A stretch of 64,000 nucleotides of DNA, from NCBI RefSeq assembly GCF_000176035.2, contig NC_015675.1, forward strand, positions 3,848,001 through 3,912,000, written 5' to 3'. This DNA comes from Mesorhizobium opportunistum WSM2075. GTDB taxonomy: Bacteria; Pseudomonadota; Alphaproteobacteria; Rhizobiales; Rhizobiaceae. This document shows positions 51,776-60,672 of the stretch, piece by piece. Position 1 is the first letter of the stretch. The number at the start of each line of letters is the position of its first letter. The notes beneath the pieces are model-generated. The model was not told where the DNA came from. It worked only from the letters and a program-made list of their open reading frames with translations, and searched no databases. Both the position numbers and the translations under genes were made by a program.

Positions 51776-52390
51776 ATGACTGACATCGACGACAAGAATG
51801 AAGAGCGCCACCGCGCCAAGATGGCCAAGCGCAAGGCGGTGCAGGACGCCGAGGTGGCAAGCAAGACGGTCGAGAAGGGCCTGCTGATCGTCAACACCGG
51901 CCCCGGCAAGGGCAAGACCACGGCCGCTTTCGGCCTGGCGCTTAGAATGCTCGGCTATGGCAAACGTGTCGGCGTCGTCCAGTTCATCAAGGGCAAATGG
52001 CACACCGGCGAGAAAGACGCTTTCGCCGCTTTCGGCGACCGCGTCGTCTGGCACGCGATGGGTGAAGGGTTCACCTGGGAGACACAGGATTTGAAGCGCG
52101 ATATCGCGGCCGCCGAGGCCGCCTGGGCCAAGGCGCTTGAATTGCTCGCCGATCCGTCGATCAGCCTCGTCGTGCTCGACGAACTCAATATCGCGCTGCG
52201 CTACGACTATCTCGATCTCGGCAAGGTGGTTGCGGCGCTGAAGGCCCGCCGCGAGGACCTGCATGTCGTCGTCACCGGCCGTAACGCCAAGCCGGCGCTT
52301 GTCGAAGCAGCCGACCTCGTCACCGAGATGGGCGTGACCAAGCACCATTTTTCGGCAGGTGTGAAGGCGCAGCAGGGGATCGAGTTCTGA
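51776..52390 (+). CDS. cobO: cob(I)yrinic acid a,c-diamide adenosyltransferase
   Basis: A 204-residue CobO/BtuR-type enzyme. The modified P-loop is NTGPGKGKTTAAFG (42-49), followed by VVQFIKGKWHTGEKDAF and LVVLDELNIALRYDYL. It attaches the 5'-deoxyadenosyl group to cobalt, using ATP. It follows cobP and ends in a convergent hairpin shared with cobD. Confidence 0.95.
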   Translation: MTDIDDKNEERHRAKMAKRKAVQDAEVASKTVEKGLLIVNTGPGKGKTTAAFGLALRMLGYGKRVGVVQFIKGKWHTGEKDAFAAFGDRVVWHAMGEGFTWETQDLKRDIAAAEAAWAKALELLADPSISLVVLDELNIALRYDYLDLGKVVAALKARREDLHVVVTGRNAKPALVEAADLVTEMGVTKHHFSAGVKAQQGIEF

Positions 52391-52398
52391 TGTTCCTT

Positions 52399-52421
52399 AC
52401 CCTCCCCACAAGGGGGAGGGT
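52399..52421. terminator. bidirectional hairpin between cobO and cobD
   Basis: ACCCTCCCC (52399-52407) pairs with GGGGAGGGT (52413-52421) between the two convergent stops. It probably ends transcription in both directions; it also resembles the C-rich palindromes at 59.2 and 62.2 kb. Confidence 0.6.
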
Positions 52422-52425
52422 GAGA

Positions 52426-53394
52426 TCACGCCACAATTGCGATCGCCGCGACCGACCCGAACAGCCCGATCAGCAGATAATCGGCGACGCGGTAGAGTTT
52501 CAGCGCCCGCCTGATGTCGAGGCTGTCGGCTTCGCGGCGGCCGCCTTCTCCCATGAAGACATCGTCGACCAGCACGCCGCCATAGCTGCGCGGTCCCGCG
52601 AGTGCCAGACCAAGCGCGCCGGCCATAGCCGCTTCCGGCCAGCCGGCATTGGGCGAGCGGTGCTTTTTCGCATCGCGCCGCACAGCGCGCCAGGCATTGC
52701 GGTGGTCGGCTCCCTTGACCAGGAAAGCCGCCAGCACGATCAGCAGAGCGGTCAGCCGCGACGCCGGCAAGTTGATCCAGTCGTCGAAGCGCGCCGCCGC
52801 CCAGCCGAAGGCTTCGTGGCGCGGGGTGCGGTGGCCAATCATCGAATCGGCGGTGTTGGCGGCCTTGTAGGCGGCGCCGCCGGCGAGTCCGCCAACACCG
52901 GTCCAGAAGGCGGGGGCGACGATGCCATCGGAAAAATTCTCGGCCAGGCTCTCGATCGCCGCACGGCAGACACCGGCCCTGTCCAGCGTTTCCGGATCGC
53001 GGCCGACGATGCGCGAGACGGCGACGCGACCCATGGCGAGACCGCCTGAGTCCAGCGCATCGGCGACGGCTTCGACATGTTCGTAAAGGCTCTTCTGCGA
53101 CAGGAGCGATGTCGCCAGGAGCGCGGTGACGAACAGCCCTAAGGGAACGAACCAGAGCAGGATCTGAACGCAGAGACCGATCACCGCCGGCACCAGCACG
53201 ATGACCAGCAGCGCCTGGACACCGCGTTGGCGACGCAGCGCGTCGGGATCAGTAGCGCGGTTGAGCCTTAGGTCGAGAAAGGATATCAGCCTGCCGAACC
53301 ACGTCACCGGATGACCGATGGCGCGAAACAACCAGTCTGGATAACCCAGAAAAAATTCGATGACCAATGACAGGAAAGCGATCAGGACTGACAT
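52426..53394 (-). CDS. cobD: cobalamin biosynthesis protein CobD (CbiB)
   Basis: A 322-residue membrane protein. It begins FLSLVIEFFLGYPDWLFRAI then GHPVTWFGRLI, and has the family motifs AIESLAENFSDGIVAPAFW and AAYKAANTADSMIG, and late SPNAGWPEAAMAGALGLAL. It joins aminopropanol (phosphate) to cobyric acid. ATG 53394 overlaps, on the other strand, the ATG of cobC. The longer in-frame extension to 53499 reads through cobC and is unlikely. Confidence 0.93.
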   Translation of the reverse strand: MSVLIAFLSLVIEFFLGYPDWLFRAIGHPVTWFGRLISFLDLRLNRATDPDALRRQRGVQALLVIVLVPAVIGLCVQILLWFVPLGLFVTALLATSLLSQKSLYEHVEAVADALDSGGLAMGRVAVSRIVGRDPETLDRAGVCRAAIESLAENFSDGIVAPAFWTGVGGLAGGAAYKAANTADSMIGHRTPRHEAFGWAAARFDDWINLPASRLTALLIVLAAFLVKGADHRNAWRAVRRDAKKHRSPNAGWPEAAMAGALGLALAGPRSYGGVLVDDVFMGEGGRREADSLDIRRALKLYRVADYLLIGLFGSVAAIAIVA

Positions 53395-54439
53395 GAAGCT
53401 TCTTGATGGAGCGGTGGACCATGGTGGAAGTCTTGGCCGGGCGAGGGTGCTTTTCCCCAACGCCGTACTGCCTTTCGTCGACCTCTCGACCGGTATCAAT
53501 CCGCACTCCTACCCGCTTTTCGATCTGCCCGCCACCTCGCTGTCGCGATTGCCGGAGGCCGCGCGCGGGCGCGAACTGGCAGCGATCGCGGCCAGCACTT
53601 ACGGCGCGCCGTCGCCAGCCCATGTCATGGCGGCACCGGGCACGCAGATCCTGCTGCCGCGGGTGGCGGCGCTGGCCAGGCCCGGCAAGGCTTTGGTGCT
53701 GGGGCCGACCTACGCCGAACATGCCCGCGCAGCAGCGATCGCCGGGCATCAGGTGACCGAAGTCAGCGATTTTGCCATGCTGGCCGAAGCTGACCTTGCC
53801 ATCATCGTCAATCCGAACAACCCGGACGGGCGCATCATCGAGCGCGATCGGTTGCTGGCGTTGGCAGTGCAATTGCGCGCCAAGGGCGGGCTGCTGGTCG
53901 TCGACGAGGCATTCATGGATGTCGGTCCGCGCGAACATAGTCTTGCCGGCGATGTCGGACAGGGCGGCATCGTCGTCTTGCGCTCGTTCGGCAAGTTCTT
54001 TGGCCTGGCCGGCCTACGGCTCGGGTTTGCGCTTTCCGATGCGCTGACGGTGGAATTGCTGGAGACGCAATTCGGGCCATGGGCTGTCGCCGGCCCGGCG
54101 CTGGAGTACGGCATTCGCGCGCTTGCCGATATCGGCTGGCAGGAGGATATGCGGGCTTCCCTTATAGAGGCATCCGCGCGGCTGGACGCCCTGTTCGGCC
54201 GCTTCGGCGTTGCCGTCGCCGGCGGCACCACGCTGTTTCGCTATTTCAGCCTGGCGGATGCCGCCGGCCTGTTTTCGGCACTTGGCGAGCACGGCATCCT
54301 GCTCCGGCATTTCTCCGACCGGCCGCATGTCCTGCGTGCCGGCCTGCCGGGAAGCGAGGAAGAGTGGCGGCGGCTCGAATCGACTCTTGCCGGCTGGGCG
54401 ATGCGGCGCGACGATGGCGCCAGGGAGATCGCGCGATGA
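53393..54439 (+). CDS. cobC: CobC, threonine-phosphate decarboxylase-like aminotransferase-fold enzyme
   Basis: A 348-residue class I aminotransferase-fold protein. It begins DHGGSLGRARVLFPN with VDLSTGINPHSYP, has VNPNNPDGR, the Asp in LVVDEAFMDV and the PLP Lys in VLRSFGKFFGLAGLRLGF. CobC supplies aminopropanol phosphate (via L-threonine phosphate) for CobD. ATG 53393 has AGGA upstream and shares CATG with the cobD start. An in-frame ATG at 53360 is an alternative. Confidence 0.92.
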   Translation: MKLLDGAVDHGGSLGRARVLFPNAVLPFVDLSTGINPHSYPLFDLPATSLSRLPEAARGRELAAIAASTYGAPSPAHVMAAPGTQILLPRVAALARPGKALVLGPTYAEHARAAAIAGHQVTEVSDFAMLAEADLAIIVNPNNPDGRIIERDRLLALAVQLRAKGGLLVVDEAFMDVGPREHSLAGDVGQGGIVVLRSFGKFFGLAGLRLGFALSDALTVELLETQFGPWAVAGPALEYGIRALADIGWQEDMRASLIEASARLDALFGRFGVAVAGGTTLFRYFSLADAAGLFSALGEHGILLRHFSDRPHVLRAGLPGSEEEWRRLESTLAGWAMRRDDGAREIAR

Positions 54440-54945
54440 TCCATGTCTGTTCACTGGCGAAGATCGAGGAAACTGTGGCTAGAACCGGCGCCGACCGCAT
54501 GCTGTCCTTGTTGGCAGCGGGAACCGAGGTTGTTCGGCCGTCCTCGATATCGCGGGAAAACCATCTGCATCTGGTCATGCACGACATCGCGGTGGCGCAG
54601 GACGGCATGACCATGCCGGGCGAGGAGCATGTGCGCAGCCTGCTCGACTTCGCGCGCTGCTGGGATCGGGCCAGGCCGATGCTCGTGCATTGTTATGCAG
54701 GCATCAGCCGCTCGACGGCGTCGGCCTACATCATCACCGCCGCACTGGCGCCGAAACGCGACGAGGCCGAACTGGCGCAGACGCTGCGTGCCCTGTCGCC
54801 ATCGGCGACGCCCAACCCGCGGCTGATCGCGGTGGCCGATGCGCTGCTTAACCGCAATGGCCGTATGATCGAGGCGATCGAATCGATCGGGCGCGGTGCG
54901 GATGCGTTCGAAGGCACGCCATTCGCGCTGAAGATCGACGTTTAG
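54436..54945 (+). CDS. tyrosine/dual-specificity phosphatase-like protein
   Basis: A 169-residue protein with the PTP active site HCYAGISRS (Cys-86, Arg-92). It begins MIHVCSLAKIEETVARTGA, and the general acid may be Asp-70ish in the preceding loop. Its ATG overlaps the cobC stop (ATGA), so it is read with the B12 genes; proteins like this commonly follow cobC in Rhizobiales. The substrate is unknown and need not relate to B12. Confidence 0.85.
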   Translation: MIHVCSLAKIEETVARTGADRMLSLLAAGTEVVRPSSISRENHLHLVMHDIAVAQDGMTMPGEEHVRSLLDFARCWDRARPMLVHCYAGISRSTASAYIITAALAPKRDEAELAQTLRALSPSATPNPRLIAVADALLNRNGRMIEAIESIGRGADAFEGTPFALKIDV

Positions 54946-54949
54946 GCGG

Positions 54950-55753
54950 CTATTTCAGCCACTCGGCCAACTTCGCCTTGCGCACGTCCTTGAGCAGGCT
55001 GATGAAGCCATCGGCCTGATATTCAGCCGTCAGCCGGCCTTTCTCCGCCGTTGCGATGCTGGCGTCGCCGACCACGCCGTTCGGGTTGAGATCACTGGCG
55101 ATCCAGGCGAAGGCGTGAGTGCCGGTGTGGCGCAGCAGCGAAAACTCCTGCTCGGCCTTGGCGACGTTGGACACGAAATTGTCGGCCTTGCCCATGTCGA
55201 CGAGATCCGGTCGGAAATGCAGCATCAGCGAGGTCTCGACATCGCCGCCGTGGATGCCGTGGCGGTCCTCGAGCTCAGTGTACATGCCGGCCGGGCGGCC
55301 GAAACGCTGCCAGCTGGTCTTCACCGCCAGCATCTTCTCGCGCACCCGCAATTCGCGTGTGATGATGCCCATGATCTCTTCATTGCCGCCATGCGAGTTG
55401 ACGACGATGAGCTTGCGCACGCCGGCCCGCGCGATCGACAGGCCAAGCTCGGTCCAGGCCTCGACTAGCGTCGTTGCCGGCAGCGTAAGGGTGCCCGGCG
55501 CATGCAGATGCTCGTTCGACTTGCCCACCGCCTGGACCGGCAGTATGCGGATGTCGAGATCGTCGGGCAGGCGCGAAATGACGGTGTCCAGCATGCCGTT
55601 CATGATCGAGGTGTCGGTCGACACAGGCAGATGCGGTCCATGCTGCTCGATCGCCGCCACCGGCAGCACGGCGATGGTCGCCTCGGGATCGATCGAAGCG
55701 TATTCGGTGGTCCGGTAATCGCCCCACCACACGCGTCTTTTTGCAACGGTCAT
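54950..55753 (-). CDS. creatininase-family amidohydrolase
   Basis: A 267-residue metal hydrolase. The metal motifs are AAIEQHGPHLPVSTD, VNSHGGNEEI and GIHGGDVETSLML. Creatininase relatives open cyclic amides (creatinine) or deformylate pyrimidines. ATG 55753 begins MTVAKRRVWWGDYRT; an extension to 55858 overlaps the RidA gene and is unlikely. It lies 55 bases after the RidA stop on the same strand, probably one operon. Confidence 0.88.
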   Translation of the reverse strand: MTVAKRRVWWGDYRTTEYASIDPEATIAVLPVAAIEQHGPHLPVSTDTSIMNGMLDTVISRLPDDLDIRILPVQAVGKSNEHLHAPGTLTLPATTLVEAWTELGLSIARAGVRKLIVVNSHGGNEEIMGIITRELRVREKMLAVKTSWQRFGRPAGMYTELEDRHGIHGGDVETSLMLHFRPDLVDMGKADNFVSNVAKAEQEFSLLRHTGTHAFAWIASDLNPNGVVGDASIATAEKGRLTAEYQADGFISLLKDVRKAKLAEWLK

Positions 55754-55808
55754 GTCATGCCTCTTCGATGAACCGGCCAGACCTAGCGCGGGACGGGCGG
55801 CCTGTCGA

Positions 55809-56192
55809 TCACCCGGCCGCGATGGCTTCGATCTCGACCTTGAATTCGGGCCGCGCAAATCCGCTGACGATCATCAGCGTCGAGGCCGGCGCCGGGCTGG
55901 AAAACAGCCGGTCGCGGACGTCCATATAGGGCCGCAGATGCGCGCGGTCGGTCACATAGGCGTTGATGCGCACGATATCCCCAAGTCCAAGCCCCGCCTC
56001 GCCGAGGATCGCCGCGATGTTGCGGAAGCAGAGCTCGGCCTGGGCGCCGGCGTCTTCGGGTATCTGGTCATCCGCGGTGATCGCAACCTGGCCCGAGCAC
56101 AGCACCAACCGCTTGCCCGAGGGCACCTCGACGCCGTGGCTGTAGCGGGCAAAGGGAGGCTTGATCGACTTCGGGGTGAGGAATTTGAACAT
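55809..56192 (-). CDS. RidA family protein
   Basis: A 127-residue YjgF/YER057c/UK114 protein. It begins FKFLTPKSIKPPFARYSHGV and has VLCSGQVAITADDQIPED, NIAAILGEAGLGLGDIVRIN and FARPEFKVEIEAIA; the conserved Arg that binds carboxylates in active RidA sits in the MDVRDRLF stretch or is replaced. CAGGAG precedes the ATG. Members deaminate reactive enamines or act in pyrimidine breakdown. It is divergent from the ABC importer. Confidence 0.85.
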   Translation of the reverse strand: MFKFLTPKSIKPPFARYSHGVEVPSGKRLVLCSGQVAITADDQIPEDAGAQAELCFRNIAAILGEAGLGLGDIVRINAYVTDRAHLRPYMDVRDRLFSSPAPASTLMIVSGFARPEFKVEIEAIAAG

Positions 56193-56380
56193 GGCAATCT
56201 CCTGGATACCGCCAGCGTAAGGCGGGATGCATTGCAGCATCAAGATGGCGGTGCATGTTGCCGGTGCGATTGTGGACAGGCGTTCAAAAAATAGGCACGA
56301 TGCCTCCAGTGCAGCACGACCTTTCCGGCTTTCGCAGATGGCTGTGGTGCAGGCGGGCGGGTCTCGGCGCGAGGCGCTGG

Positions 56381-56396
56381 TGGCATGTGTCTTGCT
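56381..56396 (+). promoter_or_regulatory. sigma-54 promoter for ABC importer operon
   Basis: TGGCATG-TGTC-TTGCT matches the -24/-12 consensus TGGCACG-N4-TTGCW at all but one base, with exactly ten bases between the GG and GC dinucleotides. Transcription would start near 56407, 50 bases before the ATG at 56459. This implies an enhancer-binding activator, such as NtrC under nitrogen limitation. Confidence 0.78.
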
Positions 56397-56458
56397 TCTT
56401 GAATCTTCGGTGTCGAGCCTGGCGCGTGTCGCGCCGGAGCAAACAAAGGGTGGTGTCG

Positions 56459-57463
56459 ATGTACGCAAAACAGAAGATCTCGGTGGCGGTGGTGGCCTTG
56501 CTTGCCGCCGGCACGCTTGGGGCGGCGGCGAATGAAAAAGTCACCTTCGGCACCAACTGGTTGGCCGAGCCGGAACATGGCGGCTACTACCAGGCCGTGG
56601 CGGACGGCACCTATGCCGCCTGCGGCCTCGACGTCACCATCATGCAGGGCGGCCCGCAGGTCAGCGGCCGGCCGATGCTGCTGGCCGGCAAGATCGATTT
56701 CTACATGGGCGGCAACCTGCTGTCGGCCTTCGATGCCGTCCAGCAGGGCATTCCGATGCGCGTGGTGGCCGCCGACTTCCAGAAGGATCCGCAGGTCATC
56801 ATGTCCCACCCCGGCGAGGGGCTCGACAAATGGGAGGATCTGAAGAACGCCGACCAGTACATTCTGGGCGACGAAGGCGTGCAGACCTTCTTCCAGTGGA
56901 TGGTCACGGCGCTCGGCTTCGACGCCGCCAAGCGCGCGCCTTATACCTACAACACCGCTCCGTTCCTCGCCAACAAGAAGTCGATCCAGCAGGGCTACGT
57001 CACGTCGGAACCGTTCGCGGTCAAGAAGGAAGGCGGCTTCGTGCCGAACCAGTTCCTGCTGGCCGACTATGGCTGGGATACGTATTCGACGACGATCGAG
57101 GTGATGCAGGACACGATCGACAAGAAGCCGGAGGTGGTCCAGTGCTTCGTCGATGGCTCGGCCAAGGGCTGGTACAAATATCTCTACGGCGACAACAAGG
57201 CCGCCAACGACATGATCAAGAAAGACAATCCTGACATGAGCGACGAGCAGATCGCCTTCTCGATCGAACAGATGAAGAAGTTCGGCCTTGCCGATTCCGG
57301 CGACACCGAGAAGCTGGGCATCGGCGCCATGACCGACGCGCGGATCAAGAGTTTCTACGACAAGATGGTCAAGGCCAAGGTCACGCCCGGCGGCATCGAC
57401 ATCACGAAAGCCTATACGCTGACCTTCATCAACAAGGGCGTCGGGCTCGAGCTGAAGAAATAG
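56459..57463 (+). CDS. ABC importer substrate-binding protein (NMT1/THI5-like)
   Basis: A 334-residue periplasmic protein with a signal peptide (KISVAVVALLAAGTLGAAA). It contains TNWLAEPEHGGYYQAVADGT and YYQAV..G...GL typical of NMT1/ThiY-like proteins, then AGKIDFYMGGNLLSAFDAV and QQGYVTSEPFAVKKEGG. Such proteins bind pyrimidine thiamine precursors, nucleobases, riboflavin or alkanesulfonates. Next to a cytosine-deaminase-like gene, a pyrimidine-type ligand is likely. A sigma-54 promoter lies upstream. Confidence 0.88.
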   Translation: MYAKQKISVAVVALLAAGTLGAAANEKVTFGTNWLAEPEHGGYYQAVADGTYAACGLDVTIMQGGPQVSGRPMLLAGKIDFYMGGNLLSAFDAVQQGIPMRVVAADFQKDPQVIMSHPGEGLDKWEDLKNADQYILGDEGVQTFFQWMVTALGFDAAKRAPYTYNTAPFLANKKSIQQGYVTSEPFAVKKEGGFVPNQFLLADYGWDTYSTTIEVMQDTIDKKPEVVQCFVDGSAKGWYKYLYGDNKAANDMIKKDNPDMSDEQIAFSIEQMKKFGLADSGDTEKLGIGAMTDARIKSFYDKMVKAKVTPGGIDITKAYTLTFINKGVGLELKK

Positions 57464-57476
57464 GCCGGTCCCGGCA

Positions 57477-58301
57477 ATGATGAGGGAAAAGGTGGCGAAA
57501 GCGCCGGCCTTGGACGTCGCTCCGACCTTGCTGGCGCTGCGCGGCGTCGGCAAGGTCTTTTCCAACGGCGTGACGGCGTTGAGCGATGTCGACCTGACGA
57601 TCCGGGAAGGCGATTTTCTCAGCCTGCTCGGACCGTCCGGCTGCGGCAAGTCGACGGCGCTCCGGCTGATCGCTGGCCTCTCGACGCCGACTTCCGGCGT
57701 GCTCGATTGGCGTGGCGGTGGCTCGCTCGACCGCGCCAACATCGGCTTCGTCTTTCAGGAGCCGACATTGCTGCCCTGGGCCAGCGTTTTCGACAATGTC
57801 TGGCTGCCGCTCAGGCTGAAGGGCATTTCCCGCGGCAAGGCGGCGCCGGCCATAACGGAGATGCTGGCGCGGGTGCACCTGACCGGCTTCGAGGACGCGG
57901 TGCCGCGCGAACTGTCGGGCGGCATGAAGATGCGCGTCTCGATCGCGCGGGCCATGGTGACCAAGCCGCGTGTGCTTTTGATGGACGAGCCGTTCGCCGC
58001 GCTCGACGAGATCACACGTTTCAAGCTCAACAACGACCTCCTGGAGCTGTGGCAGGACGAACGCTTCACCGTCGTCTTCGTCACCCACAGCGTCTTTGAG
58101 AGCGTGTTCCTTTCCAACCGGGTCGTCGTCATGGCGGCACGTCCGGGCAGGGTGTTCGACGAACTCGCCATCGAGGCCGCCTATCCGCGCGACGAGGTGT
58201 TTCGGACCTCTCCAGACTACGCAGCCCTGTGCCGACAAGCATCCGATGTGCTGGTCAATGCCATCAATTCAACAGCAGGCGCGCATCATGACGGCCATTG
58301 A
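57477..58301 (+). CDS. ABC importer ATP-binding protein
   Basis: A 274-residue ATPase of the nitrate/sulfonate/taurine type. Walker A is GPSGCGKST (52-60), Q-loop FVFQEPTLLPWASVFDNV, signature ELSGGMKMRVSIARA, Walker B VLLMDEPFAALDE and switch His in VTHSVFESVFL. It starts 13 bases after the binding protein and overlaps the permease start by 14 bases. Confidence 0.95.
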   Translation: MMREKVAKAPALDVAPTLLALRGVGKVFSNGVTALSDVDLTIREGDFLSLLGPSGCGKSTALRLIAGLSTPTSGVLDWRGGGSLDRANIGFVFQEPTLLPWASVFDNVWLPLRLKGISRGKAAPAITEMLARVHLTGFEDAVPRELSGGMKMRVSIARAMVTKPRVLLMDEPFAALDEITRFKLNNDLLELWQDERFTVVFVTHSVFESVFLSNRVVVMAARPGRVFDELAIEAAYPRDEVFRTSPDYAALCRQASDVLVNAINSTAGAHHDGH

Positions 58302-59133
58302 CGAGCTCAAACTTGACCCCGAGGAAGCGCGGCGCGTGCGCCAGGAGCGGTTCGAGCGGATCGGCCGCTGGGTGCTGCCGCTGGCGATCATGATCCTGGC
58401 GATCTGGCTCTGGGACCGCATCTGCGTCTGGAACGGTATCCCGCAATATATCCTGCCACGTCCCGGCGTGGTGCTGTGGACGCTCTACAACGATGCCGGC
58501 CTGCTGTTCTCGTCGCTGCTGGTCACCTTGCGCATCACCTTCCTCAGCCTGGCCTTGGCCGTTATCGGCGGTGTCGGCCTGTCGGTGCTGTTCGCGCAGT
58601 CGAAATGGGTCGAGATGTCTTTCTTTCCGTTCGCCATCGTGCTGCAGGTGACGCCGATCGTGGCGATCTTTCCGCTGATCAACATCTACGTCGACAACCA
58701 GACGACCAAGCTTCTGCTGTGCGCCTGGATCGTCGCCTTCTTCCCGATCCTGTCCAACACCACGCTCGGCCTCAACTCCGTCGACCGCAATCTGCGCGAC
58801 CTGTTCAAGCTCAACGGCGCGACGCGCTGGCAGCAATTGCGCTATCTCAGGCTGCCGGCGGCGATGCCGTATTTCCTCGGCGGGCTGAAGATCGCCGGCG
58901 GCCTGTCGCTGATCGGCGCCGTGGTGGCCGAGTTCGTCGCCGGCACCACCGGCCAGTCGTCGGGGCTTGCCTCGCGCATCATCGAGGCCGGCTACCGGCT
59001 CAACGCGCCGCGGCTGTTCGCGGCGCTGTTCCTGATCTCGCTGACCGGCATCCTGATCTTCCTCGTGCTGTCGCTGATTTCGCACCTCATTCTGCGGCGC
59101 TGGCATGAGAGCGCACTGAAGCAGGAGCGGTAG
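58288..59133 (+). CDS. ABC importer permease
   Basis: A 281-residue membrane protein with about six TM helices. The permease coupling motif is LNGATRWQQLRYLRLPAAMP, with GLKIAGGLSLIGAVVAEF and LASRIIEAGYRLNAP after it. ATG 58288 lies inside the ATPase gene end. It forms the translocation channel with the two upstream products. Confidence 0.93.
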   Translation: MTAIDELKLDPEEARRVRQERFERIGRWVLPLAIMILAIWLWDRICVWNGIPQYILPRPGVVLWTLYNDAGLLFSSLLVTLRITFLSLALAVIGGVGLSVLFAQSKWVEMSFFPFAIVLQVTPIVAIFPLINIYVDNQTTKLLLCAWIVAFFPILSNTTLGLNSVDRNLRDLFKLNGATRWQQLRYLRLPAAMPYFLGGLKIAGGLSLIGAVVAEFVAGTTGQSSGLASRIIEAGYRLNAPRLFAALFLISLTGILIFLVLSLISHLILRRWHESALKQER

Positions 59134-59159
59134 GGTGTGTGACGTGATTGATATGTTGG

Positions 59160-59368
59160 TGCGAGGCGCCCCCCTCTATCCTGCCCGTCCTCCGCAGCAG
59201 CTGCGCTGCAGCTGCGGAGGGTGGACCGGACATCTCCCCTTCAAGGGGGGAGATTGGCCGCTGTCACGATCTTCGCCAATCTCCAATATTGAAAAAAATG
59301 AGCCGGCGCCGACGCTGCCAATCTCCCCCCTTGAGGGGGAGATGCCCGGCAGGGCACAGGGGGGCGGG
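59160..59368. repeat. GC-rich palindromic repeat element, copy 1
   Basis: CATCTCCCCTTCAAGGGGGG and, inverted, CCAATCTCCCCCCTTGAGGG then GGAGATGCCCGGCAGGG form nested hairpins; another hairpin is CTCCGCAGC...GCTGCGGAG at 59189-59219. The unit recurs at 62.1-62.3 kb with its ends (GAGGCGCC / GGCGCCTC) conserved. It fills the 237-base gap before the amidohydrolase gene, whose TTG start directly follows. Confidence 0.75.
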
Positions 59369-59370
59369 CC

Positions 59371-60672
59371 TTGATACCAGCCTCTGGTTCCTACCACCTT
59401 GCCAAAGCACGTGTTCATCAGTCTGTTACGCCCGGCTTCGCCGCCGTCTTCGACAGCGATGGCTTTGCGCTGGCCGACATCACTGTCGCCGATGGCAAGA
59501 TCGCGGGCATTGCCGCGCATGACCAGGCAGCGGCACCAGCCGATGGCGTCGATCTCGGCGGTCGCATCATCCTGCCCTGTTTCGTCGACTGCCATACTCA
59601 TATCGACAAGGGCCATATCTGGCCGCGAAAACCCAATCCGGATGGCACCTTCATGGGCGCGCTGAACGCCACCGGCGCCGACCGCACAGCCCGCTGGAGC
59701 GCCGAGGACGTGGCGCGCCGGATGGATTTCTCGCTGCGCTCTGCCTACGCGCATGGCACAAGGGCGCTGCGCACCCACATCGACAGCGTCGCGCCGCAGG
59801 AGGAGATTTCCTGGCCGGTATTCGAGACGATGCGCGAGACATGGCGTGGCCGCATCGAATTGCAGGGCGCCTGCCTGCTCGGCATCGAGGGCGTGCGCGA
59901 CAGAAAATGGTTCGACAGGCTGGCGAAACGGGTTGCAGCGGCCAAGGGGGTGCTTGGCGTCGTCACCTATATGGTGCCGGACCTGGAAGAGCTGCTCGAC
60001 CAGGTCTTCGCGCAAGCGATCAAGCATGGCCTCGACCTCGATTTCCATGCCGACGAGACGGACGATGCCGCCGCGATCTCGCTGAAGAAGATCGCCGAGG
60101 CGGCACTGTGGAACGGCTTCGAGGGCAAGATCCTTGTCGGCCATTGCTGTTCGCTGGCGCGGCAGCTCGATCTCGACGTGCTGGACACGTTGGACAAGGT
60201 GGCGAAGGCCGGCTTAGCCGTCGTGTCGCTGCCGATGTGCAATCTCTATCTGCAGGATCGACGCACGGATCAAACCACGCCGCGCTGGCGTGGCGTGACG
60301 CTGCTGCACGAGATGAAGGCGAGGGGCATTCCGGTGGCCGTCGCCTCAGACAACACGCGTGATCCCTTCTATGCCTATGGCGACCTCGACATGCTGGAGG
60401 TCTACCGCATGGCGACGCGCATCCTGCATTTCGATCACCCGGTCGCGGATTGGCCGCGGACGGTCACTGCAACGCCGGCCGACGTGATGCGGCTCGACGG
60501 GTTCGGCACGCTTGCCGACGGTGGCGATGCCGACTTCATCCTGTTCAAAGGTAGGAGCTGGACCGAATTGCTGTCGCGGCCCGAATCGGATCGCATCGTC
60601 GTGCGCGGCGGGCGCGCGATCGACCGGCAGTTGCCCGACTATGCCGAACTTGATGGACTGATGGTGGAATGA
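59371..60672 (+). CDS. cytosine deaminase-like amidohydrolase
   Basis: A 433-residue metal-dependent amidohydrolase. Metal and catalytic motifs are FVDCHTHIDKGHIWP, LDFHADETDD, ILVGHCCSLA and VAVASDNTRDPFYAYGDLDM, the pattern of CodA-type cytosine deaminases. TTG 59371 is the only plausible start, with a G-rich stretch of the repeat element serving as ribosome site. It follows the ABC importer and would deaminate the imported base or a related heterocycle. It overlaps the next gene (ATGATG/TGA). Confidence 0.88.
   Translation: MIPASGSYHLAKARVHQSVTPGFAAVFDSDGFALADITVADGKIAGIAAHDQAAAPADGVDLGGRIILPCFVDCHTHIDKGHIWPRKPNPDGTFMGALNATGADRTARWSAEDVARRMDFSLRSAYAHGTRALRTHIDSVAPQEEISWPVFETMRETWRGRIELQGACLLGIEGVRDRKWFDRLAKRVAAAKGVLGVVTYMVPDLEELLDQVFAQAIKHGLDLDFHADETDDAAAISLKKIAEAALWNGFEGKILVGHCCSLARQLDLDVLDTLDKVAKAGLAVVSLPMCNLYLQDRRTDQTTPRWRGVTLLHEMKARGIPVAVASDNTRDPFYAYGDLDMLEVYRMATRILHFDHPVADWPRTVTATPADVMRLDGFGTLADGGDADFILFKGRSWTELLSRPESDRIVVRGGRAIDRQLPDYAELDGLMVE

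Noticed and set aside
56281..56320. NtrC binding site (GCAC...GTGC)
   Set aside because: GCAC and GTGC occur but with 10 bases between them, not the spacing of the NtrC consensus.
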